A DNA stretch of 64,000 nucleotides from Mesorhizobium sp. WSM3860 (GCF_002294995.1 NZ_NSGF01000005.1:248001-312000), one strand, 5' to 3'. Positions 44,649 through 53,927 are shown, numbered from the stretch's first letter. Program-made: numbers and translations. Notes: generated by a model from the sequence alone, not told the origin.

Positions 44649-45239
44649 ATGCACCTGTACCCAAGGTGCGCGAGCAGCGCTCGCGCAATTCTGCTTGTCT
44701 CATCCGCCCTTATGGCGGTGAATTTGACGCTCCCGGCATCGGCACAGAGTAACGTTCGACCGCGCATGACGGCCGCCCAATGCCAGCCGCTGACGGAATC
44801 CAACTACGCGCTTTGCTGCATCGCCAGCAACCGCACAAGCATTCTCACGCGCGCACAAATCGCAATGTGCCCGCCGATCACAACGGCTCTGATCGCCTCC
44901 GTCCTTGCCAGCGACGGCGAGGGCGGCGGTTCCGGGGGCAAGGGTGGTCCCGGTGGTTCGGGCGGCGGCAATGGTGGCTCCGGCGGCGGTGATGGTGGCG
45001 GTGGCTCCGGCGGCGGGAGCGGTGGCTCCGGCGGGGGCGGAGGCTCGGGTGGCTCGGGCGGCAGCGGCGGGTCCGGTGGCGGCGGCGGATCAGGCGGGTC
45101 CGGCGGTGGCAGCGGTGGCTCTGGCGGCGGCTCGGGCGGTTCCGGCAGCAGCGGCGGCTCGGGCGGTTCCGGCGGCAGCGGCGGCTCAGGGGGTTCCGGC
45201 GGCAGTGGCGGATCGGGCGGCTCCGGAGGTGGCGGCTAA
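44649..45239 (+). CDS. Secreted Gly/Ser-repeat protein
   Basis: 196 residues. A clear signal peptide (hydrophobic 12-27, cut after ASA or ASAQ) is followed by a 60-residue head with four cysteines (AAQCQPL, ALCCIASN, AMCPP), then about 95 residues of GGSGG-type repeats to the end. The ribosome site is perfect (AGGAGG, 5 nt before the ATG). The head may be disulfide-bonded and the tail is a flexible, spider-silk-like linker. The gene lies divergently from the LapG-type peptidase, 150 bases apart. Confidence 0.8.
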   Translation: MHLYPRCASSARAILLVSSALMAVNLTLPASAQSNVRPRMTAAQCQPLTESNYALCCIASNRTSILTRAQIAMCPPITTALIASVLASDGEGGGSGGKGGPGGSGGGNGGSGGGDGGGGSGGGSGGSGGGGGSGGSGGSGGSGGGGGSGGSGGGSGGSGGGSGGSGSSGGSGGSGGSGGSGGSGGSGGSGGSGGGG

Positions 45240-45270
45240 GTTCGGCCCGCCGTTCATGTCATGACGACTT

Positions 45271-45300
45271 TGGATGGGCGTCCGCCCGGGCGCCCATCCA
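45271..45300 (+). terminator. Terminator-like hairpin after the Gly/Ser-repeat gene
   Basis: TGGATGGGCG and CGCCCATCCA form a perfect 10-bp stem around a 10-base loop, 31 bases after the stop. The T-run is weak. Confidence 0.6.
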
Positions 45301-45443
45301 CTTCAGTGGCCAGTCGCCCGTCCATCTGCCCGCGACGTGGCGACATCGAGCCTCGGTCCATCTGTCGGTCTGGAGGAACTTCCAGCGGCGAGCATCCGGC
45401 GCAACAGTGCTGAAAAAGCGCCTCCCGGCAAAGCAGACGATCC

Positions 45444-45908
45444 GTGACGCCGCCGCCCTTCTTGCTCGGCCGTTACTATTGCGATCACGACTTGCTGGTC
45501 GGTATTCCTCAGGAAAAACGTCGTTTCCATGGGAGGGTGATTTACGAAGATTGTGGGGACTTCCCGCGAAATGGGCTTCCCATTCCTGACCAATCGTGGT
45601 TGATTTTCGGCCACTTGTGTTGCGCAGATCGCCGGAGGGGGCTTGTGCGACTCATATCGATGATGGTCGAACTCGGCGTGATTGTTGGCGGTCTCGGTTT
45701 TGAAACCGATGCCAGGTGCCGCGATCTGGCCGCTATGGCTACCATTTCCATCTCTGATCCGGATGAAGCCCGGCGTCTGCAGGATGAACTGGCGCAACAG
45801 TTCGCTCTGCTGTCCTACGGCGCTGGTCTCGACCTCGACATTTCGCCCTACTGGGATGAACTTCTCAGCCTCGTAGAGTCGGTCCGCTGCGCATCTCGCC
45901 TGAATTGA
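45444..45908 (+). CDS. Possible unknown protein (154 residues)
   Basis: The third codon positions are GC-rich in this frame and less so on the opposite strand, which favours coding on the plus strand, especially in the second half (SISDPDEARRLQDELAQQ, then LDLDISPYWDELLSLVES). The GTG start at 45444 has no good ribosome site and the first 40 residues are doubtful. No family recognised. A 229-residue minus-strand frame covers the same DNA and is rejected. Confidence 0.4.
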   Translation: MTPPPFLLGRYYCDHDLLVGIPQEKRRFHGRVIYEDCGDFPRNGLPIPDQSWLIFGHLCCADRRRGLVRLISMMVELGVIVGGLGFETDARCRDLAAMATISISDPDEARRLQDELAQQFALLSYGAGLDLDISPYWDELLSLVESVRCASRLN

Positions 45909-45963
45909 CCAGCCGATCAGGCGCTCACCGCAGCGGAACACAGCTGCCAATCGACGGCGCCAA

Positions 45964-46140
45964 CTACGAGCGCTGCGGTCTGGCCATCGCAAGGCCCTGT
46001 TCCAGTGCCTCCTTGAGGCTCGTGGTGTAGTGCGCGGTGTTCTCCAGGCCGCCGAAGAAGTTTATGCGGTGGACATCGCCTTTCTTGCTTATGACGATTC
46101 CAGCTGCACGGAGGGTTTCCTGCACTGACTTGTATGTCAT
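45964..46140 (-). CDS. Small conserved-looking protein (58 residues)
   Basis: MTYKSVQETLRAAGIVISKK begins a short alpha/beta protein that ends SLKEALEQGLAMARPQRS. I chose ATG 46140 because AGAGG lies about 11 nt upstream; GTG 46161 would add seven residues. I have seen similar short proteins annotated as hypothetical in Mesorhizobium. Function unknown. Confidence 0.6.
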   Translation of the reverse strand: MTYKSVQETLRAAGIVISKKGDVHRINFFGGLENTAHYTTSLKEALEQGLAMARPQRS

Positions 46141-46240
46141 CTCCACGATTACCTCTGCCACCCAGAGATTAAGGTCGCATCTTAATGTAACAAAAACGTG
46201 TCGCTGACTGTGAAAAAAACAACATAAGTTGCTGGCCGGC

Positions 46241-46283
46241 TAGAGCGCGTCGCGGCGAAACGGATTCAGGCAACACGCTTTTA
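46241..46283. repeat. Rhizobial intergenic palindromic repeat, copy 2
   Basis: TAGAGCGCGTCGCGGCGAAA followed by CGGATTCAGGCAACACGCTT and TTA. It is the reverse complement of 42031-42072 with a few changes, sharing the GAAACGGATTC core. Confidence 0.7.
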
Positions 46284-46560
46284 AGTCTTTGTTTTGTGCC
46301 TGTCTTTTCGAAAACCGCTGCACAAGTTTGCGCGACATGCATTAAGCTTTCTTTTGATGCATGTCGTTCGCCCAACCCACCGCACTTTGGGCGGCATCGT
46401 AGGCTGATCGAGCTAAAGCCCATTGAGCTAATTGAGCGAGCGGCGAAAAAAGCTCACTATTGTGTTTGCCGAGCCTCAGCAGAAACTCCAACGCGCCAGC
46501 TGAGATTGCCCTCGGCTTGTTTGCCCAAGCAGCCTTCTTCCCCGAAGCCCGTTGGCAGAC

Positions 46561-46594
46561 AAGGCGGACCCGGTGTCCCCGGGTCCGCCTTTTT
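46561..46594 (+). terminator. Orphan intrinsic terminator
   Basis: AAGGCGGACCCGG and CCGGGTCCGCCTT with a 5-base loop, then a T-run (46590-46594). The nearest plus-strand gene ends 650 bases upstream, so it probably ends an unannotated transcript. Confidence 0.75.
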
Positions 46595-46809
46595 CGCAAA
46601 ATTATTTTTTTGTATGTCGTTGTTCCAGAACCGCGCAACTTCTGGCCGGCATGCATTAGGCCTCAGGGGTGGAGGCGGCGAACTTTCACGTGAGTCCATA
46701 GCCTTTTTACGCATGCCAGAGTTGAGCATTCAACGGCCAATGATGGCATCGCTGTGCCTGATGCACATGGATAGGCGCTTGGATGCCGACGGCCAGGACC
46801 AGGCGGGCA

Positions 46810-47097
46810 TCAACGCGGGCCGAACCCTCGATAAGGTGAAAGCGGGACGATCGCCACGGCCTCCTGCATGCGTGCGGCGAAAAGCGGCAGCGATTCCAGC
46901 AACTGGCGGACGTCGTCTTCCGTTTCGCCTTCCATGATCAGGCAAGCACCGCCGATATCTGCCCTATGCCAGATCTGCCTTACAGTGCCGTCGAGGTAGA
47001 GACTTCGGACCGCCTGAGCCTCGTCCTCGAGGCGGGCAGCGGTGTAATCCGCATCCACGAAGGCTTCGGAGCGGCGGGTTAGTACCATGAACTGCAT
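46810..47097 (-). CDS. YciI-like small protein
   Basis: 95 residues from ATG 47097, which has GGAG 6 nt upstream; ATG 47109 is an alternative. MQFMVLTRRSEAF with a ferredoxin-like alpha/beta rhythm (ETEDDVRQLLESLPLFA, ending AIVPLSPYRGFG) resembles muconolactone isomerase/YciI-type dimeric alpha-beta barrel proteins. Such proteins are small and often uncharacterised. No catalytic residue can be named with confidence. Confidence 0.65.
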   Translation of the reverse strand: MQFMVLTRRSEAFVDADYTAARLEDEAQAVRSLYLDGTVRQIWHRADIGGACLIMEGETEDDVRQLLESLPLFAARMQEAVAIVPLSPYRGFGPR

Positions 47098-47109
47098 GTC
47101 GATCTCCAT

Positions 47110-47632
47110 CCATTTGAAATCTCAATTGCGAGCCGCCGCGCCGACCGACGCGGCAACGTCCCAGCCAGAAATACGCGCCCGGCGCTTCATTTGCATTCGG
47201 TTGCACTAAGACCTTGTCGCCTCCCACCTGACGCGACGGAAAGAAGCAGGACCGCGAGCGGAGTCGACATTGTGTGAGGATATCACTATATAGCGGCGGC
47301 TTTCGGTTTCTCGCCCCTTGGCTGCGCCTGCGAGATCGCCGTAAATGCGTGGTGTTTGTGACGGAAATCGGTGAAAAAACCGGAAGAAAGCAAGCAAAAA
47401 CAACAGAGCGGATCTTTGACGATCCTGGCCAAAGCATCATCCTCAACGATCTGAACGTGTCCCTCGAACCTCTCCAGTCCTTCGGCTCCGCGGACCATGG
47501 GCAAGACATCTTGTCCCATAGGCAAGACGTCTTGCCGGCAGAGGCCGACTCGGCTCGAATGGGCCTGCGTCCCGTGGCGGGACGCGAGCGTTCATGACTA
47601 CCAACCGGCATTGCCGCTAGGGAAGAAGCAGT
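47110..47632. other. Intergenic region upstream of the DUF768 gene
   Basis: About 520 bases without a supported gene. Frames at 47206-47597 on both strands lack ribosome sites and family resemblance. It holds the paired palindromes at 47500-47536. Confidence 0.5.
47500..47536. promoter_or_regulatory. Paired operator-like palindromes
   Basis: GGCAAGACATCTTGTC (47500-47515) and GGCAAGACGTCTTGCC (47521-47536). The second is a perfect 16-bp palindrome, the first differs at two positions. Their starts are 21 bases apart, two helical turns, so dimers would bind on the same face. They lie about 100 bases before the DUF768 gene. Confidence 0.5.
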
Positions 47633-47887
47633 ATGAGTGAACACGCGATCGAGTTCTTGCGCGGATGGATTGGCGAAAAGGTCCAATGCCAGCATTCGCC
47701 GGTGAAGATCGACGAGCAGGCCGAAACCCTCGCCAAGGAGTGCTGCGCCAAGGCCGCCGAGGAAGGCATCCTTCTGGAAGACATCCAGGAAGAGGTTGGC
47801 GACATCCAGGAACTGATCGCTTCGCGCCTCGAGGAAGTCGTCGAAGAGAGCGAGCAACAGACGACGTCGGACGAGCCGTCCGAATAA
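47633..47887 (+). CDS. DUF768 family protein
   Basis: 84 residues. MSEHAIEFLRGWIGEKV opens a helical acidic protein with a Cys-Cys pair (LAKECCAKAAEEGI) and an acidic end (IASRLEEVVEESEQQT). This is the DUF768 pattern, present in many copies in Mesorhizobium genomes and rare elsewhere as far as I know, so it is useful for placing the organism. Function unknown. Confidence 0.85.
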   Translation: MSEHAIEFLRGWIGEKVQCQHSPVKIDEQAETLAKECCAKAAEEGILLEDIQEEVGDIQELIASRLEEVVEESEQQTTSDEPSE

Positions 47888-47931
47888 GATAGCGTGCGTG
47901 GGGTTTGTCTGATCTCAGTCGAGCGTCCGGC

Positions 47932-49050
47932 TTAGCTGAAATTGTCCTCCAGCCACGCCTTTGGCAGCGCCGGGACGAAATTGCCGTCGCGCCCGGTCAT
48001 GTCCTCATTGGCGACGAGTGCGTTGAGGATCGCCTCCTCCACCCCTTGCACCACAGCATCGAAGAACGGGTCGATATCGACATCGGGGATGAACGCCGCA
48101 CGGGCGACGCGGCCTGAAGCCGCCAGCGCGGCCTCGGGATTGGCGGTCGAGAAAGCAAGAAAGATATCGCCCGAGCTGTGGTAGCCGTAGCCACCGGTCA
48201 TTGCGATGCCGAGTGGCACGCGCCTGGCGAGGCGCTTCATCTGATGCGGCAGGAATGGCGCTTCGGTGGCGACCACGGCGATGATCGAGCCCTTTTCGGC
48301 GCGCGGCGTGCCTTCGCGGATCGCCGGTTCGGTGAGCTCCGGTCCGACATGCCGGCCGCGGATGGTGAAGTTGCGCCGCTTGCCGAAATTGGCCTGCACG
48401 AATACGCCGAGCGTATAGCTTCTGTCTTGCCATTCGACGATGCGCGAGGCGGTACCTGATCCGGCCTTGAAGCCGAACGAGATCATGCCGGTGCCGCCGC
48501 CGACGCTGCCTTCCTCAATCGCGCCGTCTGTCGCGCCGACGAGCGCCGAGGCGACATGCTCGAAGCTCACATGGTGGCCGTTGATGTCGTTGAGGAAGCC
48601 GTCATAGGTCTCCGCCGCCACCGGCAGGCCCCAGGCGCTGTCGAGCGCCGCAGGCAGCACCCGGCTCATCCAGCGCAGCGTTCCGTCGCGGGTGAGGCCG
48701 CAGGAATGGGTGTTGGTGATGGTGACCGGCAGGTTGAAGGCGCCGGTCTCCTCGATGATATGCGTGCCGGTCAGTTCGCCATTGCCGTTCTGGCTGAACA
48801 CACCGGCAAACACCGGCGTCGCCAGTTCCCCGACAGGTCTCGGCAGGATCGCGGTCACGCCGGTGCGCACCGGCCCTATCCCGACTTGCAGCGGGCCGTC
48901 GCCGGCAATCAGCGTCGTGTAGCCGACCGCGACGCCCGGCACGTCGGTGATGGCGTTGAAGCGGCCGGGCGTACCGTCCAATGCAATGTTGAACGAGCGC
49001 AGGCGCGGCTTGTCCGATGGCGTGCGCAGATGCGGGTCGTTGCCGCTCAT
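47932..49050 (-). CDS. P1 (DmpA-type) family peptidase
   Basis: 372 residues from ATG 49050; upstream in-frame sequence is a shadow of xseA. Motifs of the family are present: ITDVPGVAVGYTTL, TGVTAILPRP, TNTHSCGLTRDG, GSVGGGTGM and EKGSIIAVVATEAPFLPHQM. In DmpA the nucleophile is the Ser of the last Gly-Ser pair (here about Ser255), where the precursor also cleaves itself into two chains. Members release N-terminal residues from peptides or amides. It follows xseA by one base, which suggests cotranscription but not a shared pathway. Confidence 0.88.
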   Translation of the reverse strand: MSGNDPHLRTPSDKPRLRSFNIALDGTPGRFNAITDVPGVAVGYTTLIAGDGPLQVGIGPVRTGVTAILPRPVGELATPVFAGVFSQNGNGELTGTHIIEETGAFNLPVTITNTHSCGLTRDGTLRWMSRVLPAALDSAWGLPVAAETYDGFLNDINGHHVSFEHVASALVGATDGAIEEGSVGGGTGMISFGFKAGSGTASRIVEWQDRSYTLGVFVQANFGKRRNFTIRGRHVGPELTEPAIREGTPRAEKGSIIAVVATEAPFLPHQMKRLARRVPLGIAMTGGYGYHSSGDIFLAFSTANPEAALAASGRVARAAFIPDVDIDPFFDAVVQGVEEAILNALVANEDMTGRDGNFVPALPKAWLEDNFS

Positions 49051-49051
49051 C

Positions 49052-50617
49052 TCAGAACAACGAGCCCTGGTTGCCCGGCTCCTTGGCCTTGCCCGAAGGC
49101 TTGGCGGCCAGCTTCGGCCGGGCGCCGCCGCTGGTGGCGATGGCCTCTGCATTGCCGTCGGCGAATTCCAGCTGCAGCGCCGCGCCCGGCGCCAGCTCCG
49201 CGACTCGCTTGACGACGGTCCCATCGGCATCCTTGACCAGCGCGAAGCCGCGCGCCAGCACGGCCTTGTGCGACAGCGTGGTGAGCAGCCGATCGGCCTG
49301 GGTGAGAGCGGCACGCAGGCGGTCCAGCCGCCGCGCCATCGCCTGCTCCTGGCGGCGGGTCAGCCCGGCCAGCGTGTCGGCCTGCAGCTTCTGGCGCCTG
49401 ACGATCGGCGCCGGCGACAGCCTTGCCGAGTTGCGCTGGAAGCGCGCCCGGCCTTGGCGCACGATGGCAAAAAATGCGGCGCGAGCACGCGCAATGTCGC
49501 GGCCCGTCAGCGTGCGCGTCTCGTTGAGCCGGCGCGACAAGGTGGCCGGCGTCAGCCGCTGCCGCTCCAGCCTTGCGCGCTTGCGCTCGATGCTCACCGT
49601 CAGCCCGCGTCCGAGCCGGCTCGTCGCCTCGTCGAAGCGCCTGCGCGGCAGCGCCAGCAGTTGGTCGGGTGAGGGAAGCGCTCGCGCCGCGGCGCGCACC
49701 GCCTGGCGCTTGCGATCCAGGTGCCGCGAGGTGCAGGCACTAAGCCGCGCGCCGAGATTTGCCAGTGTGGCTTCGAGCTCCGCCTTGACCGGCACTGCCA
49801 TCTCCGCGGCGCCCGTCGGCGTCGGCGCCCGAATGTCGGCGACGAAGTCGACCAACGTCCAATCAGTCTCGTGTCCGACGGCCGAGATGATCGGGATATG
49901 CGAGGCGGCGACGGCGCGCGCCAGCCCTTCGTCGTTGAAACCCCAAAGGTCCTCAAGGCTGCCGCCGCCGCGCGCCACGATCAGGAGATCGGGCTGACGG
50001 ATGGCGCCGTCCGAGCTCAGTGCGTTGAAGCCGTTGACGGCTGCGGTCACTTCCTTTGCGGTCGTGTCGCCCTGGACCCGGACCGGCCACACCAGCACAG
50101 TGAGCGGAAAACGATCCTTGATGCGGTGGATGATGTCGCGGATCACCGAGCCCGTGGGCGAGGTGACGACGCCGATGACGCGCGGCATGAATGGCAGCCG
50201 CCGCTTGCGGCCGGCATCGAACAGGCCTTCGGCCTGCAGCCGCCGCTTGCGCTCTTCCAGCAGCGCCATCAGCGCGCCGGCGCCGGCCGGCTCCAGATTG
50301 TCGATGACGATCTGGTAGTTGGATTTTCCGGGATAGGTGGTCAGCCTGCCGCTGGCGATCACTTCCATCCCTTCCTCGGGGCGGAATTTCAGCCGCGCCA
50401 TCGTGGTCTTCCAGACCACGGCGTCGATACGCGCACGGTCGTCCTTCAGCGCGAAATAGGCGTGTCCGGAGGAATGCGGGCCGCGATAGCCCGAAATCTC
50501 GCCGCGCACCCGCACATTGCCGAAGGCCTCCTCGACCGTGCGCTTCAACGCGCCGGAAATCTCGCTCACCGTATATTCGGTGGCGTTGCTGCGTGATTCG
50601 GTTGCTGCTTCGCTCAT
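49052..50617 (-). CDS. xseA: Exodeoxyribonuclease VII large subunit
   Basis: 521 residues. An N-terminal OB fold ([37 protein letters not shown]) is followed by the catalytic domain with [47 protein letters not shown] and [12 protein letters not shown], then the long Arg/Leu/Ala coiled coil that carries the small subunits. The enzyme degrades single-stranded DNA from both ends with XseB. The C-terminus is longer than in E. coli and basic. No xseB lies in the window. Confidence 0.95.
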   Translation of the reverse strand: MSEAATESRSNATEYTVSEISGALKRTVEEAFGNVRVRGEISGYRGPHSSGHAYFALKDDRARIDAVVWKTTMARLKFRPEEGMEVIASGRLTTYPGKSNYQIVIDNLEPAGAGALMALLEERKRRLQAEGLFDAGRKRRLPFMPRVIGVVTSPTGSVIRDIIHRIKDRFPLTVLVWPVRVQGDTTAKEVTAAVNGFNALSSDGAIRQPDLLIVARGGGSLEDLWGFNDEGLARAVAASHIPIISAVGHETDWTLVDFVADIRAPTPTGAAEMAVPVKAELEATLANLGARLSACTSRHLDRKRQAVRAAARALPSPDQLLALPRRRFDEATSRLGRGLTVSIERKRARLERQRLTPATLSRRLNETRTLTGRDIARARAAFFAIVRQGRARFQRNSARLSPAPIVRRQKLQADTLAGLTRRQEQAMARRLDRLRAALTQADRLLTTLSHKAVLARGFALVKDADGTVVKRVAELAPGAALQLEFADGNAEAIATSGGARPKLAAKPSGKAKEPGNQGSLF

Positions 50618-50738
50618 CCTCTGATTGGGGAACGCTTATCGGGCGGCGTCAAGGCAGAGCGCAAATCTCGCTAATATTATAACGCGATCTTAAGCCGGAT
50701 TTGTTTTGACTGGCGGCAGGAGAGCCGGCCGGAAACGC

Positions 50739-52967
50739 ATGAGCGCAAGCGCCAACACCAGACCATTGACGCATCAGGTGACGCTGACCGTGCTGACGTT
50801 GGCCGTCTTCGCGCTGGCCATGGTCGTCGGCTTCGGCTTCTACGCGGCCGCCCAGGCTGACAACGCCTCGCTCGAGCGGCAGAAAATATTCATCGAGGAC
50901 GGTTTGAAGGACCAGATTGCGTCTGTTCAGCGTGAGCAGGAAAGCGTTGCGGTCTGGGACGACGCGGTCGCCAATGTGAGGGCCGGCAATCGGACCTGGA
51001 TCGAGGAGAACCTCAGCGTCTGGATGTACACCTATTACGGTCACAACCGGGTCTACATTCTCGATGCCGCCAATCGTCCCGTCCATGCCATGCAGGAAGG
51101 CAAGGTGGTCGATGGGTCCGCCTATGGCGATGACGAGCCGGCCTTGCAGCCATCCATCGAGAAGCTGCGCCGTATGCTGGCTGAGTCACAGAAGGCGGAC
51201 GCTTCCGGCCAGCCGGCCAAGATGGTCGCGCAGGACCTGGTGTCGCTCCAGGGAAAACCGGCGATCCTGAGCATCATGCCGCTGGTGCCGAGTACGGACC
51301 GGGTCACGCAGGCGCCCGGCACCGAATATCTGCATGTTTCGGTGGAGTTCATCAACGACGCGGTCGTCGGCAAGATCGCCAAAAAATATCTGCTCGACGG
51401 CGCGCGTCTCGTGCCGCTGTCGCAACCGGTCGGGGCCGCGGCGGTCCCGCTGGTCGATTCCCGCGGTATCATCCTCGGCTATGTCGGCTGGGACCAGGAA
51501 CGGCCAGGTCTCACGCTGGTGCGCAAGATGGCGCCGGCGCTGGCCATGGCGCTGCTTGTGGCGGCCGGCGTTCTGGCGTTTCTGCTGCGCAGGCTCCGCC
51601 GCGCCTCGTCCGCGCTGCAGACAAGCCAGGACGAGGCGCAGTATCTCGCTTTCCACGACACGCTCACCGGCCTGCCCAATCGGGCTTTGTTCGAAGACCG
51701 CTTGCGGCGGGCCCTGCTCCGAGCCAGCCAGGATATGGCGGTTCACGACACGGGAAGGGTGGCGTTGCTTTATCTCGATCTTGACCGCTTCAAGCACATC
51801 AATGACACGCTCGGCCATCCGGCGGGCGATGAACTGGTGCGTCAGACAGCGGCCAGGCTCCAGCACACCGTTCGCGAGGTGGACACCGTGGCGCGGCTGG
51901 GCGGCGACGAGTTCGCGCTGATCCTCGTCGACATCCGCGATATCCGTGCCGCCGAGGATATCGCCGAGCGGCTGCTGCAGAAGTTGCAGGAGCCGTTCAA
52001 GCTCCTGGAAGATCAGGTCTTCGTCAGCGCCTCGATCGGCATCGCGCTATCGGCCGACGACGAAACGGATGCCGACGATCTGCTGCGCAAGGCCGACATC
52101 GCGCTCTACGAAGCCAAGAAGAATGGCCGGGGCAGGCACCAGGTCTTCGCCGGCGACATGGATGACCTGCTCTTGCGCAAGCGCACAGTCGAGACCGAGC
52201 TTCGCAAGGCCCTCGACGGTGGGACCGGCATCGGGCTCGCGTACCAGCCGGTGTTTGCGGCGAACGGCAAGACGATCCTGGGCGCGGAGGCGCTGATCCG
52301 CTGGGGACATGATGTGCATGGCGTATTGCCGGCGGCGCAATTCATCGCCATCGCCGAGGAGCGCGGCATGATCGGCCAACTCGGCGCGTGGGTGCTGCAG
52401 GAGGCCTGCCGTTTCGCCGTGCGAACCGACCTGCCGTGGCTCGCGGTCAACGTGTCACCGCTGCAGTTGCGCGACGCCGGCTTTCCCGAACAGGTCGCGT
52501 CGATCCTTGCCGACACGGGGCTGGCGCCGCAGCGCCTGCAGTTCGAGATCACCGAAAGCGTGCTTCTGGACAACAGCGATGCGTCGAGGGCGGCTCTGGC
52601 CACCTTGCGCCAGTTGGGCGTCGGCATCGTTCTGGACGATTTCGGGACCGGCTATTCATCGCTCAGCTACCTGCGTCGCCACGCCATCGACAAGCTCAAG
52701 ATAGACCGCTCCTTCGTGCGGCTTCTCGATGGCGACGGCAACTCGGCGGCGATCGTCAAGGCGCTGATCGATCTCGCCATGGCGCTCGGGGTCGACGTCA
52801 CCGCCGAGGGCGTGGAGACCGAGGCGCAGAAGATGCTGCTGGTCGCCATGGGCTGCCGCCAGCTCCAGGGCTATTTCTTGTCGCCGCCGCTCGAGCCGGT
52901 CCAATTGCTCGGCCTTTCCGGTCTGGCTTCGCCGGACGAGGTTCAGCCGGCCGCCGCTCGCGCCTGA
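50739..52967 (+). CDS. Membrane GGDEF-EAL protein with CHASE4-like sensor
   Basis: 742 residues from ATG 50739 (GGAAAC just before). A first membrane span lies at about 10-36, a periplasmic CHASE4-like region at about 40-260, and a second span at about 262-285 (ALAMALLVAAGVLAFLLRRL). The GGDEF motif is intact (388-392, RLGGDEFALIL), with an RxxD inhibitory site five residues before it (REVD). The EAL domain has GAEALIRWGH, the Asp pair in VLDDFGTGYSSL and KIDRSFV. Both catalytic sets look complete, so the net effect on c-di-GMP cannot be predicted. Confidence 0.9.
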   Translation: MSASANTRPLTHQVTLTVLTLAVFALAMVVGFGFYAAAQADNASLERQKIFIEDGLKDQIASVQREQESVAVWDDAVANVRAGNRTWIEENLSVWMYTYYGHNRVYILDAANRPVHAMQEGKVVDGSAYGDDEPALQPSIEKLRRMLAESQKADASGQPAKMVAQDLVSLQGKPAILSIMPLVPSTDRVTQAPGTEYLHVSVEFINDAVVGKIAKKYLLDGARLVPLSQPVGAAAVPLVDSRGIILGYVGWDQERPGLTLVRKMAPALAMALLVAAGVLAFLLRRLRRASSALQTSQDEAQYLAFHDTLTGLPNRALFEDRLRRALLRASQDMAVHDTGRVALLYLDLDRFKHINDTLGHPAGDELVRQTAARLQHTVREVDTVARLGGDEFALILVDIRDIRAAEDIAERLLQKLQEPFKLLEDQVFVSASIGIALSADDETDADDLLRKADIALYEAKKNGRGRHQVFAGDMDDLLLRKRTVETELRKALDGGTGIGLAYQPVFAANGKTILGAEALIRWGHDVHGVLPAAQFIAIAEERGMIGQLGAWVLQEACRFAVRTDLPWLAVNVSPLQLRDAGFPEQVASILADTGLAPQRLQFEITESVLLDNSDASRAALATLRQLGVGIVLDDFGTGYSSLSYLRRHAIDKLKIDRSFVRLLDGDGNSAAIVKALIDLAMALGVDVTAEGVETEAQKMLLVAMGCRQLQGYFLSPPLEPVQLLGLSGLASPDEVQPAAARA

Positions 52968-52970
52968 ACC

Positions 52971-53927
52971 CTACCATCCAGGCAGGATCTGGTTTGCCTT
53001 GGTCCGCTTCATCTTGGCGAAGGCGAGTGCCGCGAAGTCGAAGCTCCCCGCCTCCTCGCTGGCCGGCACGGAAATGTTGTCCAGGCTTTCCGCGATATGG
53101 CGGGCCAGAGCGTCGACGATCTCCGGCTGCGAGGTCTGGCCGCGCATGATGCCGATGCGGCAATCCGGCAGCGCGTCGAACCCGTCGGCCTCGCCCAGCA
53201 CGCGCATACCGGGTCTGAGCGCGCATTCCGGCAGCACCGAAATGGCGAGGCCGGAAAGCACGGCGGCGGTGATCACGGTCGCCGAGAAGCTGGAGAAGAG
53301 CACGCGGTAGTCGCGGTTCTGCCGGTCGAGCACGTCGACCGCCGCGCGCCGCCAGATGCAGTTCGGCCGGCCGAACGCCATCGGCAGGATTTCCTGTTCA
53401 TGCGTGGCATGGTTGGCCGAGGTGACCCACAAGAGCGGCTCGCGCCGCACCACTTCCGACTGGCCGCGCGTGTCGTTGTGCGTCACCAGCGCGAGATCGA
53501 GATTGCCGCGCTTGATGTGCTCGACCAGCCCCGGCGTCGGCTCGCAGATGACGGTGAGCTCCACACGCGGGTTGGAGCGCGAGAATCGCGCCATGATCTC
53601 GGGCAGGAAGCGGTCGGCATAGTCGTCCGGCGTGCCGATGCGGATCGTGCCTTCGAGCCGCTGGTCGTCGAAGGCCGCCAAAGTCTCGCGATTGAGGTAG
53701 ATCAGCCGCCTTGCATAGGAAAGCAGCCTGTCGCCTTCCTCGGTAAGCTTGTTGGTGCGGCCATCCTTTTCGAACAGCGGCTTGCCGATCCGCTCCTCCA
53801 GCCGGCGCATCTGCATCGACACCGCAGACTGTGTCCGGTGCACCTCCTCGGCAGCCCGAGTGAAGCTGCCGGTGTCGGCAATCGAGATGAAGGTCTGCAA
53901 CTGATCGAGATCGAGCGGCGCTTTCAT
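52971..53927 (-). CDS. LysR-family transcriptional regulator
   Basis: 318 residues. The winged HTH is clear at the start (LQTFISIADTGSFTRAAEEV, TQSAVSMQMRRLEERIGKPL). The effector domain follows (RIGTPDDYADRFLPEIMARF, then LFSSFSATVITAAVLSGLAI). It ends only 3 bases from the convergent GGDEF-EAL gene, and is divergent from the DUF1127 gene with about 180 bases between, so DUF1127 is a possible target. The ligand is unknown. Confidence 0.92.
   Translation of the reverse strand: MKAPLDLDQLQTFISIADTGSFTRAAEEVHRTQSAVSMQMRRLEERIGKPLFEKDGRTNKLTEEGDRLLSYARRLIYLNRETLAAFDDQRLEGTIRIGTPDDYADRFLPEIMARFSRSNPRVELTVICEPTPGLVEHIKRGNLDLALVTHNDTRGQSEVVRREPLLWVTSANHATHEQEILPMAFGRPNCIWRRAAVDVLDRQNRDYRVLFSSFSATVITAAVLSGLAISVLPECALRPGMRVLGEADGFDALPDCRIGIMRGQTSQPEIVDALARHIAESLDNISVPASEEAGSFDFAALAFAKMKRTKANQILPGW

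Larger units (their letters stand above)
46162..46809. other. Intergenic region with repeats and an orphan terminator
   Basis: About 650 bases with no convincing protein gene. It holds a palindromic repeat (46241-46283), a 10-bp inverted repeat CGACATGCAT/ATGCATGTCG (46333-46366), a strong terminator (46561-46594), and a second CATGCATTA word near 46650. A small RNA ending at the terminator is possible. Confidence 0.5.

Noticed and set aside
44920..45235. Dense short repeats that could suggest a CRISPR array or satellite
   Set aside because: They are in-frame GGSGG codons of a signal-peptide protein with a perfect ribosome site.
45303..45992. 229-residue minus-strand open frame
   Set aside because: Third-position GC favours the plus-strand frame; no family or ribosome site.
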